A DNA stretch of 64,000 nucleotides from Acanthopleura granulata. Its lineage: Eukaryota > Mollusca > Polyplacophora > Chitonida > Chitonidae. Location: positions 6,789,534 to 6,853,533 of the forward strand of contig JABBOT010000012.1 of assembly GCA_016165875.1 (NCBI GenBank), read 5' to 3'. Within the stretch, counting starts at the first letter, position 1. The number at the start of each line of letters is the position of its first letter. The notes beneath the pieces were generated by a model. It was not told where the DNA came from and ran no database searches. It saw only the letters and a list, made by a program, of their open reading frames with translations. Of this stretch, positions 1-11,800 are shown one piece after another. The position numbers were made by a program, and so were the translations under genes.

Positions 1-960
1 AGTTTCGTTGTTTTCTTGATTAAGTTACGTTGAATTTTTTACTTTTTCCTTCATTGTTTGCTTGTTTCTTTGTTAGTTGCGTTGATTTTTTGTTACTTTC
101 AAAATTACGTTGATTGTGTGAATAGTTGTGTGTATAGTTTGTTTCTTTGATTGTTTTTGATTGTTTTCTTTTTGCTTGTTTGTTTGTTATTTGTTTGTTT
201 GTTTTTTGATTGACAGGTTGTTTCATTGTTTCTTTAATTCTTTGATTGTGGCTTTGATTGTTTCTTTAATAGTTTGTTTTTATGCTTTTTTGTTTGATTG
301 TGTCTTTGCTTGATAGTTACTTGTATAGCCTCTTTCTTTGTAAATTATACTGAATGGTTGATTGTTCCTTTGATTGTTTCTTTGGTTGTTTCTTTGGTGG
401 TCTTTTGATTGATAGCTACTTTCATTGTTTTGTAGTTACTTTCGATGTTTGACAGTTACTTAAATTAATTGCTTATTCATGGGTTAATGTTTTAAAATAT
501 ATATTATTTTATATCTTTGTTGTTTTCTTGTGTGATTGTTTCTTTCGTTATTTAATATTCTTATTGTTTCGTTGGTTTTTTTACTGTTTTGCTGTTTCTA
601 TTGCTTCGTTTTTTACTGTTTCGTTGTTTTTGTTTTTTTGTTGTTGTTTTTATTGTTTGTTTGTTTCATATTTTTCTAATCGGATAGTTATTTAGTTACT
701 TTGATAGCCATTTAACTCTTCGGCTAGTTATTTACTTATACTGACGGTTTATTAGTTTTTTCGATGGGTATTTAGTTTTATAGACAGTTATTTTGTTAGT
801 TAATTATTTAATTTGATAATTGTTTATTTACTTTTGTAGTTACTTACTTTTCTAGCTAATGAATGATTTAGTCACTTGCTTTATTTTGTTATTTGGCGGC
901 ATTTTTGTCGTTGTTGTTGTTGTCATGTGTTATTTATTCACCGAGTAATTTGATTGATTA
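1..960. repeat. T/G-rich degenerate simple repeat
   Basis: The plus strand is strongly T-rich and made of loosely repeated words such as tttgattgtttc, gtttgtttgttt and agttactttgatag, spaced irregularly by about 10-20 bases. It runs in from the left edge. The only open frame in it, on the minus strand, is a Lys/Asn/Gln-rich by-product of the composition. No gene is seen. Confidence 0.7.
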
Positions 961-999
961 ACTAGTTATTTAGTTGTATATTGCAGTTTTCTGCTTAAC

Positions 1000-1172
1000 C
1001 CATGGTAGTAGGGGGCGTGTAAATTGTGTCTTCTTGAGCACTTACGTGAACAGTTAGAATAAAACCTTAACTGAGTTAAATTGACAAGAGGACGTATTTC
1101 ACCGGTAACGTTTGACCATTTACAAGCTGTCACATTGTCGTCGTTGCCCTGGTTTTACTTTCTATGCTGTAG
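1000..1172 (+). repeat. dispersed repeat R1, copy 1
   Basis: This is one of six related segments in the window (others at 21781, 32338, 34114, 43781 and 57440). Shared words, in order: ccatggt, acttacgtgaacagtta, ataaaacc, gagttaaattgacaagagg, atttcaccggtaacg, tgaccattt, ctgtcacattgtcgtcgt and ctggttttactttctatgctgt. It has no coding potential. The family is defined here only by comparison within the window. Confidence 0.7.
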
Positions 1173-3798
1173 TTTTTCACATTCAGTCAGTAAGTGAATT
1201 ATTTCAGGTAGTTCAGAGAGTTGTTGTGTGAGATATGTAGCTGAGAAGATACAAAAGGGGAAAAAACACACACCAAATATAGAGTTCATTGTGAATCTAG
1301 AATCTAACTAACTAGCAAAGTAAATAACTCAGTAAATATCGTCTAAATAATTATTTTGTCATTACTTTGTTTAGTCCTGTGTTTCATTTTTTTCTGACAA
1401 TTTATTACATAGTGAGTTATTTTGTGCCTTAGTTATCGAGTGTTGTTAATATGTAATTTGATGTAATTCTTTAATTATTTTATATGAGGATAACCCACTG
1501 TCAATTGACCACTAGGAGATCTCTTCTGGTATTATGTCATATTGGTATTTAATATCAATGTACTTCATTACGTTGTATGGTTGTAAGGTATATAGATAAA
1601 CAAAGATACATAACAGACGGGAGGCAGTTAATGCATATACACACAAGATGTGCGGGAAATAGGTGGAAATATCGGTGGAAATGGTAGCCTATAGATAATA
1701 ACGTATCTGTATTTCGCAAGTGCATTTTGGAAATAATTTCAAAATAAAGAATAGCGTGCACCAGGTTAAATTATGACCCGGTGAAACAAGCAGGTGCTTT
1801 CTTCGAGTGGCGAATGCGTGAAAAAGCCTGTAAATAATGCTGGGCATTTTCACAAGAATGTCGACTGCCAAAACTTGAACCATTACAACACTGAAAGTAT
1901 AAAGATCACAATTTAGAGCACTATGCCTCCATTATACATTGCAGAATTTCAATGGGTCTAATTACTAAACGAACCATAAAATTTAGTGAGGTGATTGACT
2001 TTAAGGCTGAAAAGGTGCTCTTAAAGTTGAACTCCACCTCGGCAATATTTCAACCGATAGTGCATGGCGATGAAATGCCGAAGGGTTTTCTCTACTTTAT
2101 TGTTTCATAAAATGACAAATGAGTTGAATATTCTGTTGAATATTCTGTCATTAGACACGGAAGATTTTCAAGTGAATATTATGCAACTTGTTAGGAGAGT
2201 CCAGTGTATCCGCTGGTTGTAGGTAGTTCTTTCAGGTATCTTGGAGTAATGTCATCTATTATTATCAAGCCCACGGCGGTAGCTTTGTATGGCTTGATAC
2301 ATGTGACCGTGGGGTCCGGAACCCGAACTTTATATTCGGAACACAGCTCTTGAAAATCAAGAATCCAGGGAACGAAAGTTTATTGTGTTATCCAGTAGGT
2401 GATGACAGTTCACCACTGACAAGTAACCAGGGGAAACTACCCGACCTGAAACATGTTGTTCGCACAATTTACGTGAACAGATTTATTGTGACATAAAACC
2501 TGGTCATTCATCACATGGTTTTACACCTTATAGTTACATAAACAATCCTAAATAAATCTATGAATACATCATTAGACATCAAGTTAACATGATAACAATA
2601 GGGTATAGATTATTGAGGAAGCATAGGCTATACCTTAACTCTCCGAGGCTTAAGAAATACAACCAAAATAGTTATAATGATGTCATTCAGACTATTCTAT
2701 TATAAAATCAAAGTTTGGATTTCGCTTAGGCCATCAGTAAAAGGTGCTATTTGGTGCTGAAACTTATTTCAGGTTGGTTATCACCCTACCTTCCAAGCAC
2801 CCCAAAGACTCCCCTCAACAATTCTCAGAATCAGGCCAAAATGAGTAAGTCAGTTTACAATGAACCTATTCTCCCCGAAGCTTTCACACTAAAAAAAAAA
2901 AATATAATAGTAAATTACATGCTCTTGGATCAGCTGAGCATGACGTAACACACATATGTAATGTATAATTTAAAACCTGAGTATCATAAGTTAATGTTTA
3001 CATGTGTCTCCAAAAAAAAAAAAGGAAATCTAACATTTAATTCGTTTTTAAGCTCCCGTTAATGAATGGCCCAACTACAGTTTTGGATAAGCACCTACAT
3101 TTAATTTAAGTAGCTGATGAAACATTAGATTCTATGAAGATCAAACATTTCCTATACTTACATTTAGTCATATAAAAAATATGGATTTCATCCCACAAGC
3201 TAATTAAAATCCCCCAAAACATTTGTATCGATCCAGCTACATTTTAAATTATTAAATCACTGACTTCCGTCTTGTCTTATTCAACGCAAAGCTTATACAG
3301 ACCTACATTAAACTGAGATCACTGTGACGTGGGCAATTTGTTTTCTCCGCAATCAGTAAAGGACATCTCTCATTCAGTCATTACGTGTGTACAGTGTTTT
3401 CTTCCATGCTGTCCTCGTATAAGCAATACACTTTAACCCTCCTCTCCTACAGGTACAGGGACATGTTCTTGAGTCATTTTAACACACACTATGCTATATA
3501 AAATCTTATTTCATGAACCGTGGTTATAGTAAGCAAGAGGCGGTAAAATCGGTTTCTGGATTTACACAGAATAATCAAATATATACAGCTTTCATAAATA
3601 TGCATTGTAGGCCTATATATAGTTAAAAGAATACTTCAGGTTTTTCCTGGGTTTTGCCTTTGCCTTAATTGCGACAATAACCCAAATCACAAAGGAAAGC
3701 TAAGGCGAAATCAAGGCCTGTTAGAGAGTAAAAAAATATGGACCTGATATAGAAGTGAGTACACTAGGTATAAGAAATCTACACCAATTATTTATTTA
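1173..3798. other. intergenic, no gene seen
   Basis: AT-rich sequence with short open frames only and no exon-like block. A short stretch at about 2026-2075 (cacctcggcaatatttcaacc) resembles the 'cggcaatatttcagc' core of a common molluscan dispersed repeat. That resemblance is from memory and weak. Confidence 0.5.
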
Positions 3799-4061
3799 GC
3801 CGGCTCAGTTGGTTAGCGCGCTAACGCAGCGTAGTGACCCAAAAGCCTCTCACCAATGCGGTCGCTGTGAGTTCAAGTCCAGCTCATGTTGGTTTCCTCT
3901 CCGGTCGTACGTGGGAAGGTCTGCCAGCAACCTACGGATGGTCGTGGGTTTCCACCGGTCTCAGTCCGGTTTCCTCCCACCATAATGCTGCCCTGGGTCA
4001 TATAAGTGACATATGCTTGAGTACGGCGTAAAACACCATTCAAATAATCAATTAAATAAAT
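3799..4061 (+). repeat. tRNA-derived SINE, near full length
   Basis: The tRNA-like head has an A box (ggctcagttggttagcgcg) and a B box (gagttcaagtcc). A conserved body follows (ctccggtcgtacgtgggaagg, caacctacggatggtcgtgg, tttcctcccaccataatgctg) and a tail, cttgagtacggcgtaaaac with an A-rich caaataatcaattaaataaa end. It is the best-preserved member of the dominant SINE family here and serves as the reference for the truncated copies. Confidence 0.9.
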
Positions 4062-6200
4062 TTATGGAGCCGAGAAACATACAGATCCATATCAAGCACA
4101 TGTGCTGAAGGATGAAAATATTTCAAATTTATTTTTAATTCAAATGCAAAAATATTTTTCTAAACTTCATAATATTGTACAACTTTTTTTATTGCAAAAC
4201 TTTCTAAAAATCTGTTCTGAACAATACGTGGAATATCTCACACAATCCGTTTGCATGTATTACTTTCAACTCTCCGTTTGATATTAAAGTTTAGATAAAA
4301 AAATCCACACCTTATGAAAGTTTTGATCTCATTAACTGATGAAGGTGAAGCTGGATATCATAAATTTCAGAGCTATTGCTAGCTGAAATGATTAACTGCT
4401 AGGAACAAGCCTTTTGATGATAGCACAGCTAGCTACGTACAGCAACGGTAACCGGCGGACTGTGCTAGTTCACGACAAATGTTTGTACATGTAAATAATA
4501 TGCTTTCGTATAACAGGGCAAATTTCTTTTTCAGGTCAGCTATAAACACTAACTGCCTTCAAAAATGAGATTAGAAATTTCTCTGAAGATTATTCCTGCA
4601 GTCAGCGCCCCTGCCTCGGCTCGCACTCGTGGCGACTGCAGCCTGCTCAGCGGATGATAAGAAATTGCCGAGTACATATCATCAGTTTTACACATCACAA
4701 TGGCAATAAAGGAGAACGATCGATACCGAAAACAGTCACAGAAAATAACTACAAGTACAAAAATGTACTTGATAAAAGTTTATTAATTGACAGAATGGGG
4801 TGAAACTTGAATAACATTAAATCACCGAATGTTAAAAACTTACATATTATTATGTGAAAAAAAGCAGATTTAGGACAAACACTAAAGCTAGTCTTGGCTA
4901 CTGTTTTATTATCATTATCCGACAAACCAGGTCGTGAAAAATTATCAGTACCTTATAACAATACCGAAAAGCACTTAGAAAAAAGCTAAAACATATCACT
5001 GATAAAATGTACTCGTGGCCTGTGTGTGATTTAAACAATTAATACATGTCATGTAAAATGCGTCTAAACATTCCTTAATTTCTAAGTATGTATGGTATTT
5101 TTCAGACGTTAATTGCTGTACTAGTATTTGCTTCATAATAATCAGCTATTCTGACTTGGTAAATGAAATTTTAAGAGCGAAAATTGTTTTTTCATGTTTT
5201 AAAACAAATTAAGTTGTTTAGGTACTAAATTAATCTTTTCTCATGGTGATCCCCTTTAAATACATGTACATAATTTCATATCAACACATCAGGTCCATAC
5301 TTTAACATTAGACTCAAAATTTTCAATAAAAGGTAAGTCATGCAAGCTGAAGGTATGTTACCGGTAAGTTTTTTTTTTAAAATAAAACACACGGCCCCAG
5401 CTGTTAGAATATCACCCTGTATATATGTCTTATTAAAAAGCCAAAGACCATCATAATAACTAAATATACCAGATCCTGTCTGTTCTGTGTATATCAGGGA
5501 GATCATCCAAAGCGCATTGGGAATGTTCAGTGGCAAAACACATAATCTGGCTACGATGACATCTTGGGAAAGGCGCTACACATCGTATATAGCTGGGACC
5601 TATATGTGTGCACCAAAAAAATTAAACATGTAACATGGGAAATCGTCCCCCCGATGTTGCAGTAGTGACGGGTCATTTTTGTCGTGCAGAAAAAGATAGA
5701 AAACCTGTTTGAATGCGAAATAAAATTACTATGCAACACAGCTGTTAAAAATTGGAGCGATAAGATTCATACTTTTTGTTTCATCGGAAGGCAAAAGTAA
5801 GGTCAAAAGCATATTTCGTTATGTTAGGCCGTTTTGAATAGGGAATTCTCATCATAATAACAATATGATTTCGTGAACCAAAGTCATTTGTGTGTATTTC
5901 AAGCACAGCTGGAGAGTTCTAATTTATTGCGAAGTATCATGTTGGTTCACGCAATCATATTTTTGTAAATCGCAAAAAATGAAATATTTTCTAGGACCAT
6001 TTCAACTGCATATTCACCATGATATCTCATGGTTTGCAGGCCGTTGTTCCCCAGCAATCCAAATATCAGTAATGCTCAGGAGCTCGATTCCTATGTCTGC
6101 TGTTAACCATTTTTAGGAACATGACTTACAGAAGAAATGGTTAAATTAGACAAGGGACAAGTCCTATTTGTTTACTTTTTGCAAAGCTCCACATTAGATA
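4062..6200. other. intergenic, no gene seen
   Basis: AT-rich with no convincing exon. A small GC-rich island at 4596-4641 is bounded by an exact 8-bp inverted pair (ctgcagtc and gactgcag) around a 30-base spacer; its meaning is unknown. Confidence 0.5.
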
Positions 6201-6325
6201 TTTGTTTATTTATTTGATTGGTGTTTACGTCGTACTCAAGAATATTTCATTTATACAACCGCGGCCAGCATTATGTTGGGAGGAAACCGGGGCAGAGCCT
6301 GGGAAACCCACAACCATCAGCAGCC
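6201..6325 (-). repeat. SINE fragment (3' half)
   Basis: Reads on the plus strand as the reverse complement of the SINE tail: tttgattggtgtttacg, gtactcaagaatatttca, cggccagcattatg, gggaggaaaccgg, gggaaacccac. The tRNA-like head is missing, so this is a 5'-truncated copy on the minus strand. Confidence 0.85.
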
Positions 6326-8540
6326 ATATTAGATATGTTTGCAATTACATATATATTAAGTATGCATGGACAATATTTGGTATCTACTTCCAATGAAAGA
6401 TCAATGCAACCAAAAATATGTACTTGGCGTCCGCGTTATCAGTGCGTTTCAACGTGCCACGCTTTGGGTGTCAGCATATCGAATAGTTCATAAACAAATA
6501 GTTCCTTTTGGGGAAAGGCACCTGCATATATTTATCAGTTTACGTTAATGTCTGACAAAGACCAGGTCATATATCCGCGATATAATTCGTACGACAAAAT
6601 TCGTGCTACATCCACCTAAATAGATCTTATTCATAGATATTAGAGTATTGATTTTTCTGTAAAAAGACGCCTGTTACATAACAACTCCAACTGCATACCG
6701 TGGAAGCCCTTGCCTCATTATGCAGTAGATCTCTCACGGTAAGCAGTATGATATTCCACCTGATGAGCGGCGGAGGGGGGCGGGGCGATTTCCCATCTAG
6801 TTGCAAGGGGCACTTTCCAATCTGGTTCTCTTGGACTCGTGGAAATGGAGGAGAGTATTTCTATTGATACTTTAAAAATTACAACTGCATGGGCTGATTG
6901 CAAAACAACTGGAGATGGGGAGCGAACGAAGTCATCACATGTATTATATGCTAGATTTTAAGAAACTGGTAACCTGAGCTGTTTGCCATGGACAAAGGCG
7001 AGGAAAAGACAAGTCGCGACACATCGTTACCTCTGTATCTATTTATCTATGTGTCATAAATTTAAAACTGGATATGTGCAAAACAACTGAATTTATTAAA
7101 CAAGACGTTGTTCAGAGAGACAAAATTGCGATTTTGTATTTACGATCCTCCTGACCGGGCGAAAAAAGTATTAAGATTTACATTATATTTGTCTATTTAT
7201 ACCCTTCCATTACACCTGGATTGTGTAATTTATACTTAACCTATGAAGTTCGTGCACACCTGTAAATATATAGGCTCCCAGCTCACGAAAGGTAAATATC
7301 CTCTTACTACAGGTGACAGATACCTTTTGCCCCACTGAGTATCTGTACTTTGTTTATAAATGGATAAAGCCGGCGACAAGTGAAACAAACAAACTAAACA
7401 GCCACTTCACTCAAAACCTCCATTTTGAGATAGAAAGTTGCAGAAATTTTTAGTAAATTTGTTGGAACGCATGTGCGTGCCTGTTATTTCGCCAGGGAAT
7501 CGAGAAACCTGGCTATTTACAAATATTTCTTTAATTTATGCTTTCAGAAGTTTACAAGAACACCTTTGCTAGAGACAACATGTGGTTCGGTAAAGACAAA
7601 TAGGCCACGTCCACGTTTAGAATACAAGCACGAAATACCGACAGTCTTACCACATGCTATAAATGGAGACGTCTCGGAACGCTTTTAAAAGTCCGCACTC
7701 TTCGTACATTTTGTATAGAAGTAATTACCACGCAAAAATATCATCATAGGAGGAATTCAGGAAGTAAAATTCATAGACATCAGTTTGATTTTGAATAAAT
7801 TGATCGATGGCCTGGATTGAGCAGGTACAGTAACTTCTGTCGCTGCACACTGCGGGTCTCTGTTGCTCGACTTTGTACGCAGGCCTCCGCTTACTATTGG
7901 CCACGGTGGATTCCACTCTGCGATTTCATAGGTTAAGATACGCACCCAAAAAACTCTGCTAACTTTAAAAAATTTTATAGATGCTCCCTGAGACATTATT
8001 GCAAAGTGCACGATGTTACAACATACATTTCTACATAGGCGTACTTGCTAGGTTATTTACAAAATAATCCTTTGTGTTAATTGGTGATGATTTTGTTCTT
8101 CGTGTAACATTGTATTAACGGTATTGCACTGAAATATAAAAAATGTACCACGACTCATACTTCATCACCAATATCTGCGAGGCCTCTAAGAAAAAAGTTT
8201 ATATTTTCTAACTTTCATTCTATATGTATATCTATCTTATAAGCCTACTCCAATTAAAATTCTCATCAATTTGAGAGGATTACATTAAAACGAGGCGTTC
8301 ATCACTTAAAGACACATCTAATTGTGTGACAAAGATTGAAATACCACAGACACAGTATTATTCGTATGATTTCCTGCATTCATTCTATGACACCAAAATT
8401 AAATCCGTTGAGTAACTTGACTTCAGAGGCTTACGCACGGCGTGTTAGCCATAGTAAGAAAAAGTCGCAAAAGAAAATCTCTGCCTCGGACGAACGCATT
8501 TACTTCCCTTCATCGACACGCTCTCTTGTGTTACCCGCTA
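6326..8540. other. intergenic, 5' flank of LCLAT1-like gene
   Basis: No exon is recognised. The last few hundred bases presumably hold the promoter and 5' untranslated region of the acyltransferase gene, but no TATA box or transcription start can be fixed from sequence alone. Confidence 0.4.
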
Positions 8541-8557
8541 CATGGAGGGAGGAAAAC

Positions 8558-8635
8558 ATGGCTGTGCAAGTCGAAGGCCACGACATATGCTTGTGGCGTA
8601 TGAATAATTTGTTTACGATGGAAACTCAGGAGTGA
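8558..8635 (+). other. possible upstream ORF in LCLAT1-like leader
   Basis: A 25-codon frame starts in a strong context (aaacATGG), begins MAVQVEGHD and ends at TGA 8633-8635, 42 bases before the main ATG. A second, overlapping short frame starts at 8542. They matter only if transcription starts upstream of about 8540, which is not shown. Confidence 0.25.
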
Positions 8636-8677
8636 GGTAGAAACTTAATATGAATAGCTGAAGAAAAAGTGACAAGC

Positions 8678-8845
8678 ATGGCAAACTACGCTGCCGGGCT
8701 GCTTTTCGCTGCTCTTTTATACATTAGCAGCACATTTGGCACGATAGTTTTTCTCACCCCAATGTTGCCATTACTGGGACTCCGCCCTTCGCTTGGAAGG
8801 AAGATCAGTGATCTGCTTCTGGCAGCTTGGAAAGTCTACGCCGTG
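8678..8845 (+). CDS. LCLAT1: LCLAT1-like exon 1
   Basis: Encodes residues 1-56, from MANYAAGLLF to WKVYAV: the N-terminal membrane anchor and the F-L-(T/S)-P-M-L-P-L-L stretch seen in LCLAT1. The donor is GTG|GTAAGT, a strong site, phase 0. Confidence 0.85.
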
Positions 8846-11800
8846 GTAAGTTCACGACAGCGTGGTCCAGAGCTTATTCTCAGCTGAAAATGTTTCGATA
8901 GTAGATTGTCAGGCCCTTATCTAGGATCGGAAGTGCGAATACTCTGCCTAGAAGTAGAACTGCACAGCCGTATGATTGGAAATTTAGTGTGATACATAGT
9001 AAAACTACGCTACATGCTAATCTGCCGCCTAATTGCTTGGTTTATTCTAGTCAGAGAGCTTTGCATTTTAAAAGGTTAAGAGGATTAGTCGATTTCACTA
9101 GCAGATGTTTGACAGAAGACGGCTTCAAATGAATTAAACTGGCAAAAGTAATAATAGAGATGCTTTTAGAAGTCATTTTGGGGAAGTAAGCAGTGGTTAG
9201 TTAAGAGATCTGCAAGCTGGCCTCTAAAAGCTCTGAAAATGCAACCTACAAAGACAGCAAAAGGGCACTTTAGATGGTTGGGGTCATCAGTTTTGGTCAT
9301 CTTTTTTTTTTTTCCTATTAAGGTCACTGATTTGTCAATATTTTCGATTTCATGTACAATATAGGCTACACAGTACACAAGTAGTTAGTCTCAGGGTTAC
9401 AATGAATGTCAGAATTTTAAAATAACACCCTGAGTCCAACTAGATGGACTAACTGCATGTGTAACTCTGAAAAAGGAAGACTTCGTTGACTCACTATTTC
9501 AGCATTTATTTTGCCACTTTTATCAGTAGAATTTACACTACTTGTGTATTATGTAAAACTCATCAGTGGTACTACAGGATCCTATATAATATGGCTCTGT
9601 GTTGAGTCTTATCTCCTGGGCAGTTGTGGCAGAGTGAAAACTGCCAACAATTGCATCTACCCAAGATATTGCCCAAACCACCATATATTGGTGCAAGAGT
9701 AAAGCCAAATAGTTAAATCATCACTACTACTGTTTCTACTGCTACTTTGAGACTTTGACCTCTAATGTATTGTGTGGCCAGTTTACTATGTCACTTGCCT
9801 GGTTTCCCTGCGTCAGGAGCCAGGCAGGCAGCGTGTAGATCCAAATATGTTATGAGACGGCAAACGTACTCACAGTAAGAACTTTTCCTGTATCCTGTTA
9901 GCGGATCATTAATGTTGTCCAACCTTGACATGCATTGAATAATGTTGCGACCTGCTTTTCTCAGGGGTCTATGTTTGTCACTCTCAGAGAACGTTTGGTG
10001 TGTAACAAAATATCAATGAACAAAGGCTCTATGGGGGCAGTCATCTTGAATACTAATGAGCTCGCGTCTGAAAGTTTTTGTCAAATTGAAAAAATTCAAT
10101 AACATCAAAATTAATACGGACTGAGTGATTTAGGCCATTTTTTCCCATTCACAATGAAAATATTTTTGACGTAGATTTGAAATTAAGGCCGAGCCCACTT
10201 TGTTAGGGAAGATGGCCACTAAATATGCACAAGTCTAGATTTGGCCATTCTGGACGTAAATCCGAAGATAGACGAAATGGGTCACAATTGTCCTGTTTCC
10301 TTCACCTGCAAAATCAGCTGTCATTGTATAAGAGAAAAATTCTGGACTATCATATGGCATTAACAACACTCAAATAGATAATATAATTCTGTCATGAAAA
10401 TCTTGGTTTTAAGGTTGCAAATATCACAGAAAGGACATTTTTGATAAAAAACTAAATTAAAAGGAGTTAATAGAAATGTTTAAAATTTGTTTGCTTGTTT
10501 TTTTTAATGTTACCTATAACCGTTGTTATTAACTTGCATATTCAAACTAATGCTAGACATATATTTTAACAGTTTCTCGAATTCAGCCCAAAATATGAGC
10601 TTTCAGTGGTCATCTATATGACAGTTTTGCGTGTAATAGTAGAAAGGACGCTAAAACTGAAACTCACAGAACTTTCACTTACATAGGAAAGCAGTCACTA
10701 AGTTCATGGGTGGTGGAAAATTAAATGTGATTTGGAGAGTGATTCACTTGAAATGTAGTATTTCCCATTTTTAGGTTTGTTTGGAAGGAACAGGTAGAAT
10801 GGTATCCTGTTGGAAAAATTGGAGTTTCAGCACGAAACATAATATTTTTATGACCTTTATTTGCCTCTGAAAATGTATTCGTGTTGGGCAAAACTTTACA
10901 TCAAATACTGTATATCTCTTGTGCATTCAGAAGGTGAACCAGCTAATTTAATAGTTTATGGTATTGTGGCTTCCTAAAGCTACTGAATCGGCATGCTAGT
11001 GGCTGACAGCTTGCCATCCAATTACCATATGGATTAAATGACATTTGGCATGTATTTAATAATTAATGTGTTATAACACATGCAGAATCGGGATACATGT
11101 AAAATGATGCACATGTATATTAAGCACCACCCTGCTGTTGCAGATAATGAACTTTTGACACTCAGGTACATGTATGAAGCAAAGCTGAGGTCAGTGTTCT
11201 TACACCTGTAGTGCAATGGGTACTATGCTTTTTGTAAGGCTCGAGTTTAAATCTAATCATTTCAGCACTAAATTTACCCAAATGTTCACCTACAAGATAC
11301 ATAGCTGTAGGCTGTACATATAGGCCTACAAGCCAGACAGGACAGTCTGTGCACAGGTGTAGCGGTTACACCACAAACATGTGCATATACAAAGTCCTCA
11401 TTTTGTCACACCTTTGAATACCAATATTTAGCCAATTATTCTTACCAACAGCTCGCCTACATGTCTGATTCTAATTTTACTTGCAAATGTGTATTGTGAT
11501 AAGAATACTCCAAGTATGCTTGATTCCTCAGGAGATCCAGTGCACCTGGAAATAAAGTCACATTGATCATGAGAGAATTTAATGCATATTTACCATGCAT
11601 TGTTTTTCTTAAAAAGTAAATAGTTTAGTAAAAAGGATTCGTAATTTAAGCCATAGTCCGAACTACATGTATCTAGATCCCTGTATTAACATATTAACAG
11701 GAGGCCTACGTTCATGGATTTTCCACGGGGCTGTGGCCAGTTTCCTCCCACTATATTGCTGGCTACCATCGCTTAAGGGAAATCTTCTTTAGTACAGTGT

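Noticed and set aside
3799..3875. tRNA gene at the SINE head (also at 14496 and 15567)
   Set aside because: A and B boxes are present, but the sequence continues into a conserved SINE body and tail and recurs in truncated form. It is tRNA-derived and not a functional tRNA gene.
4596..4641. GC-rich stretch with an 8-bp inverted pair
   Set aside because: Too short to support a hairpin element or an exon. Noted only in the intergenic entry.
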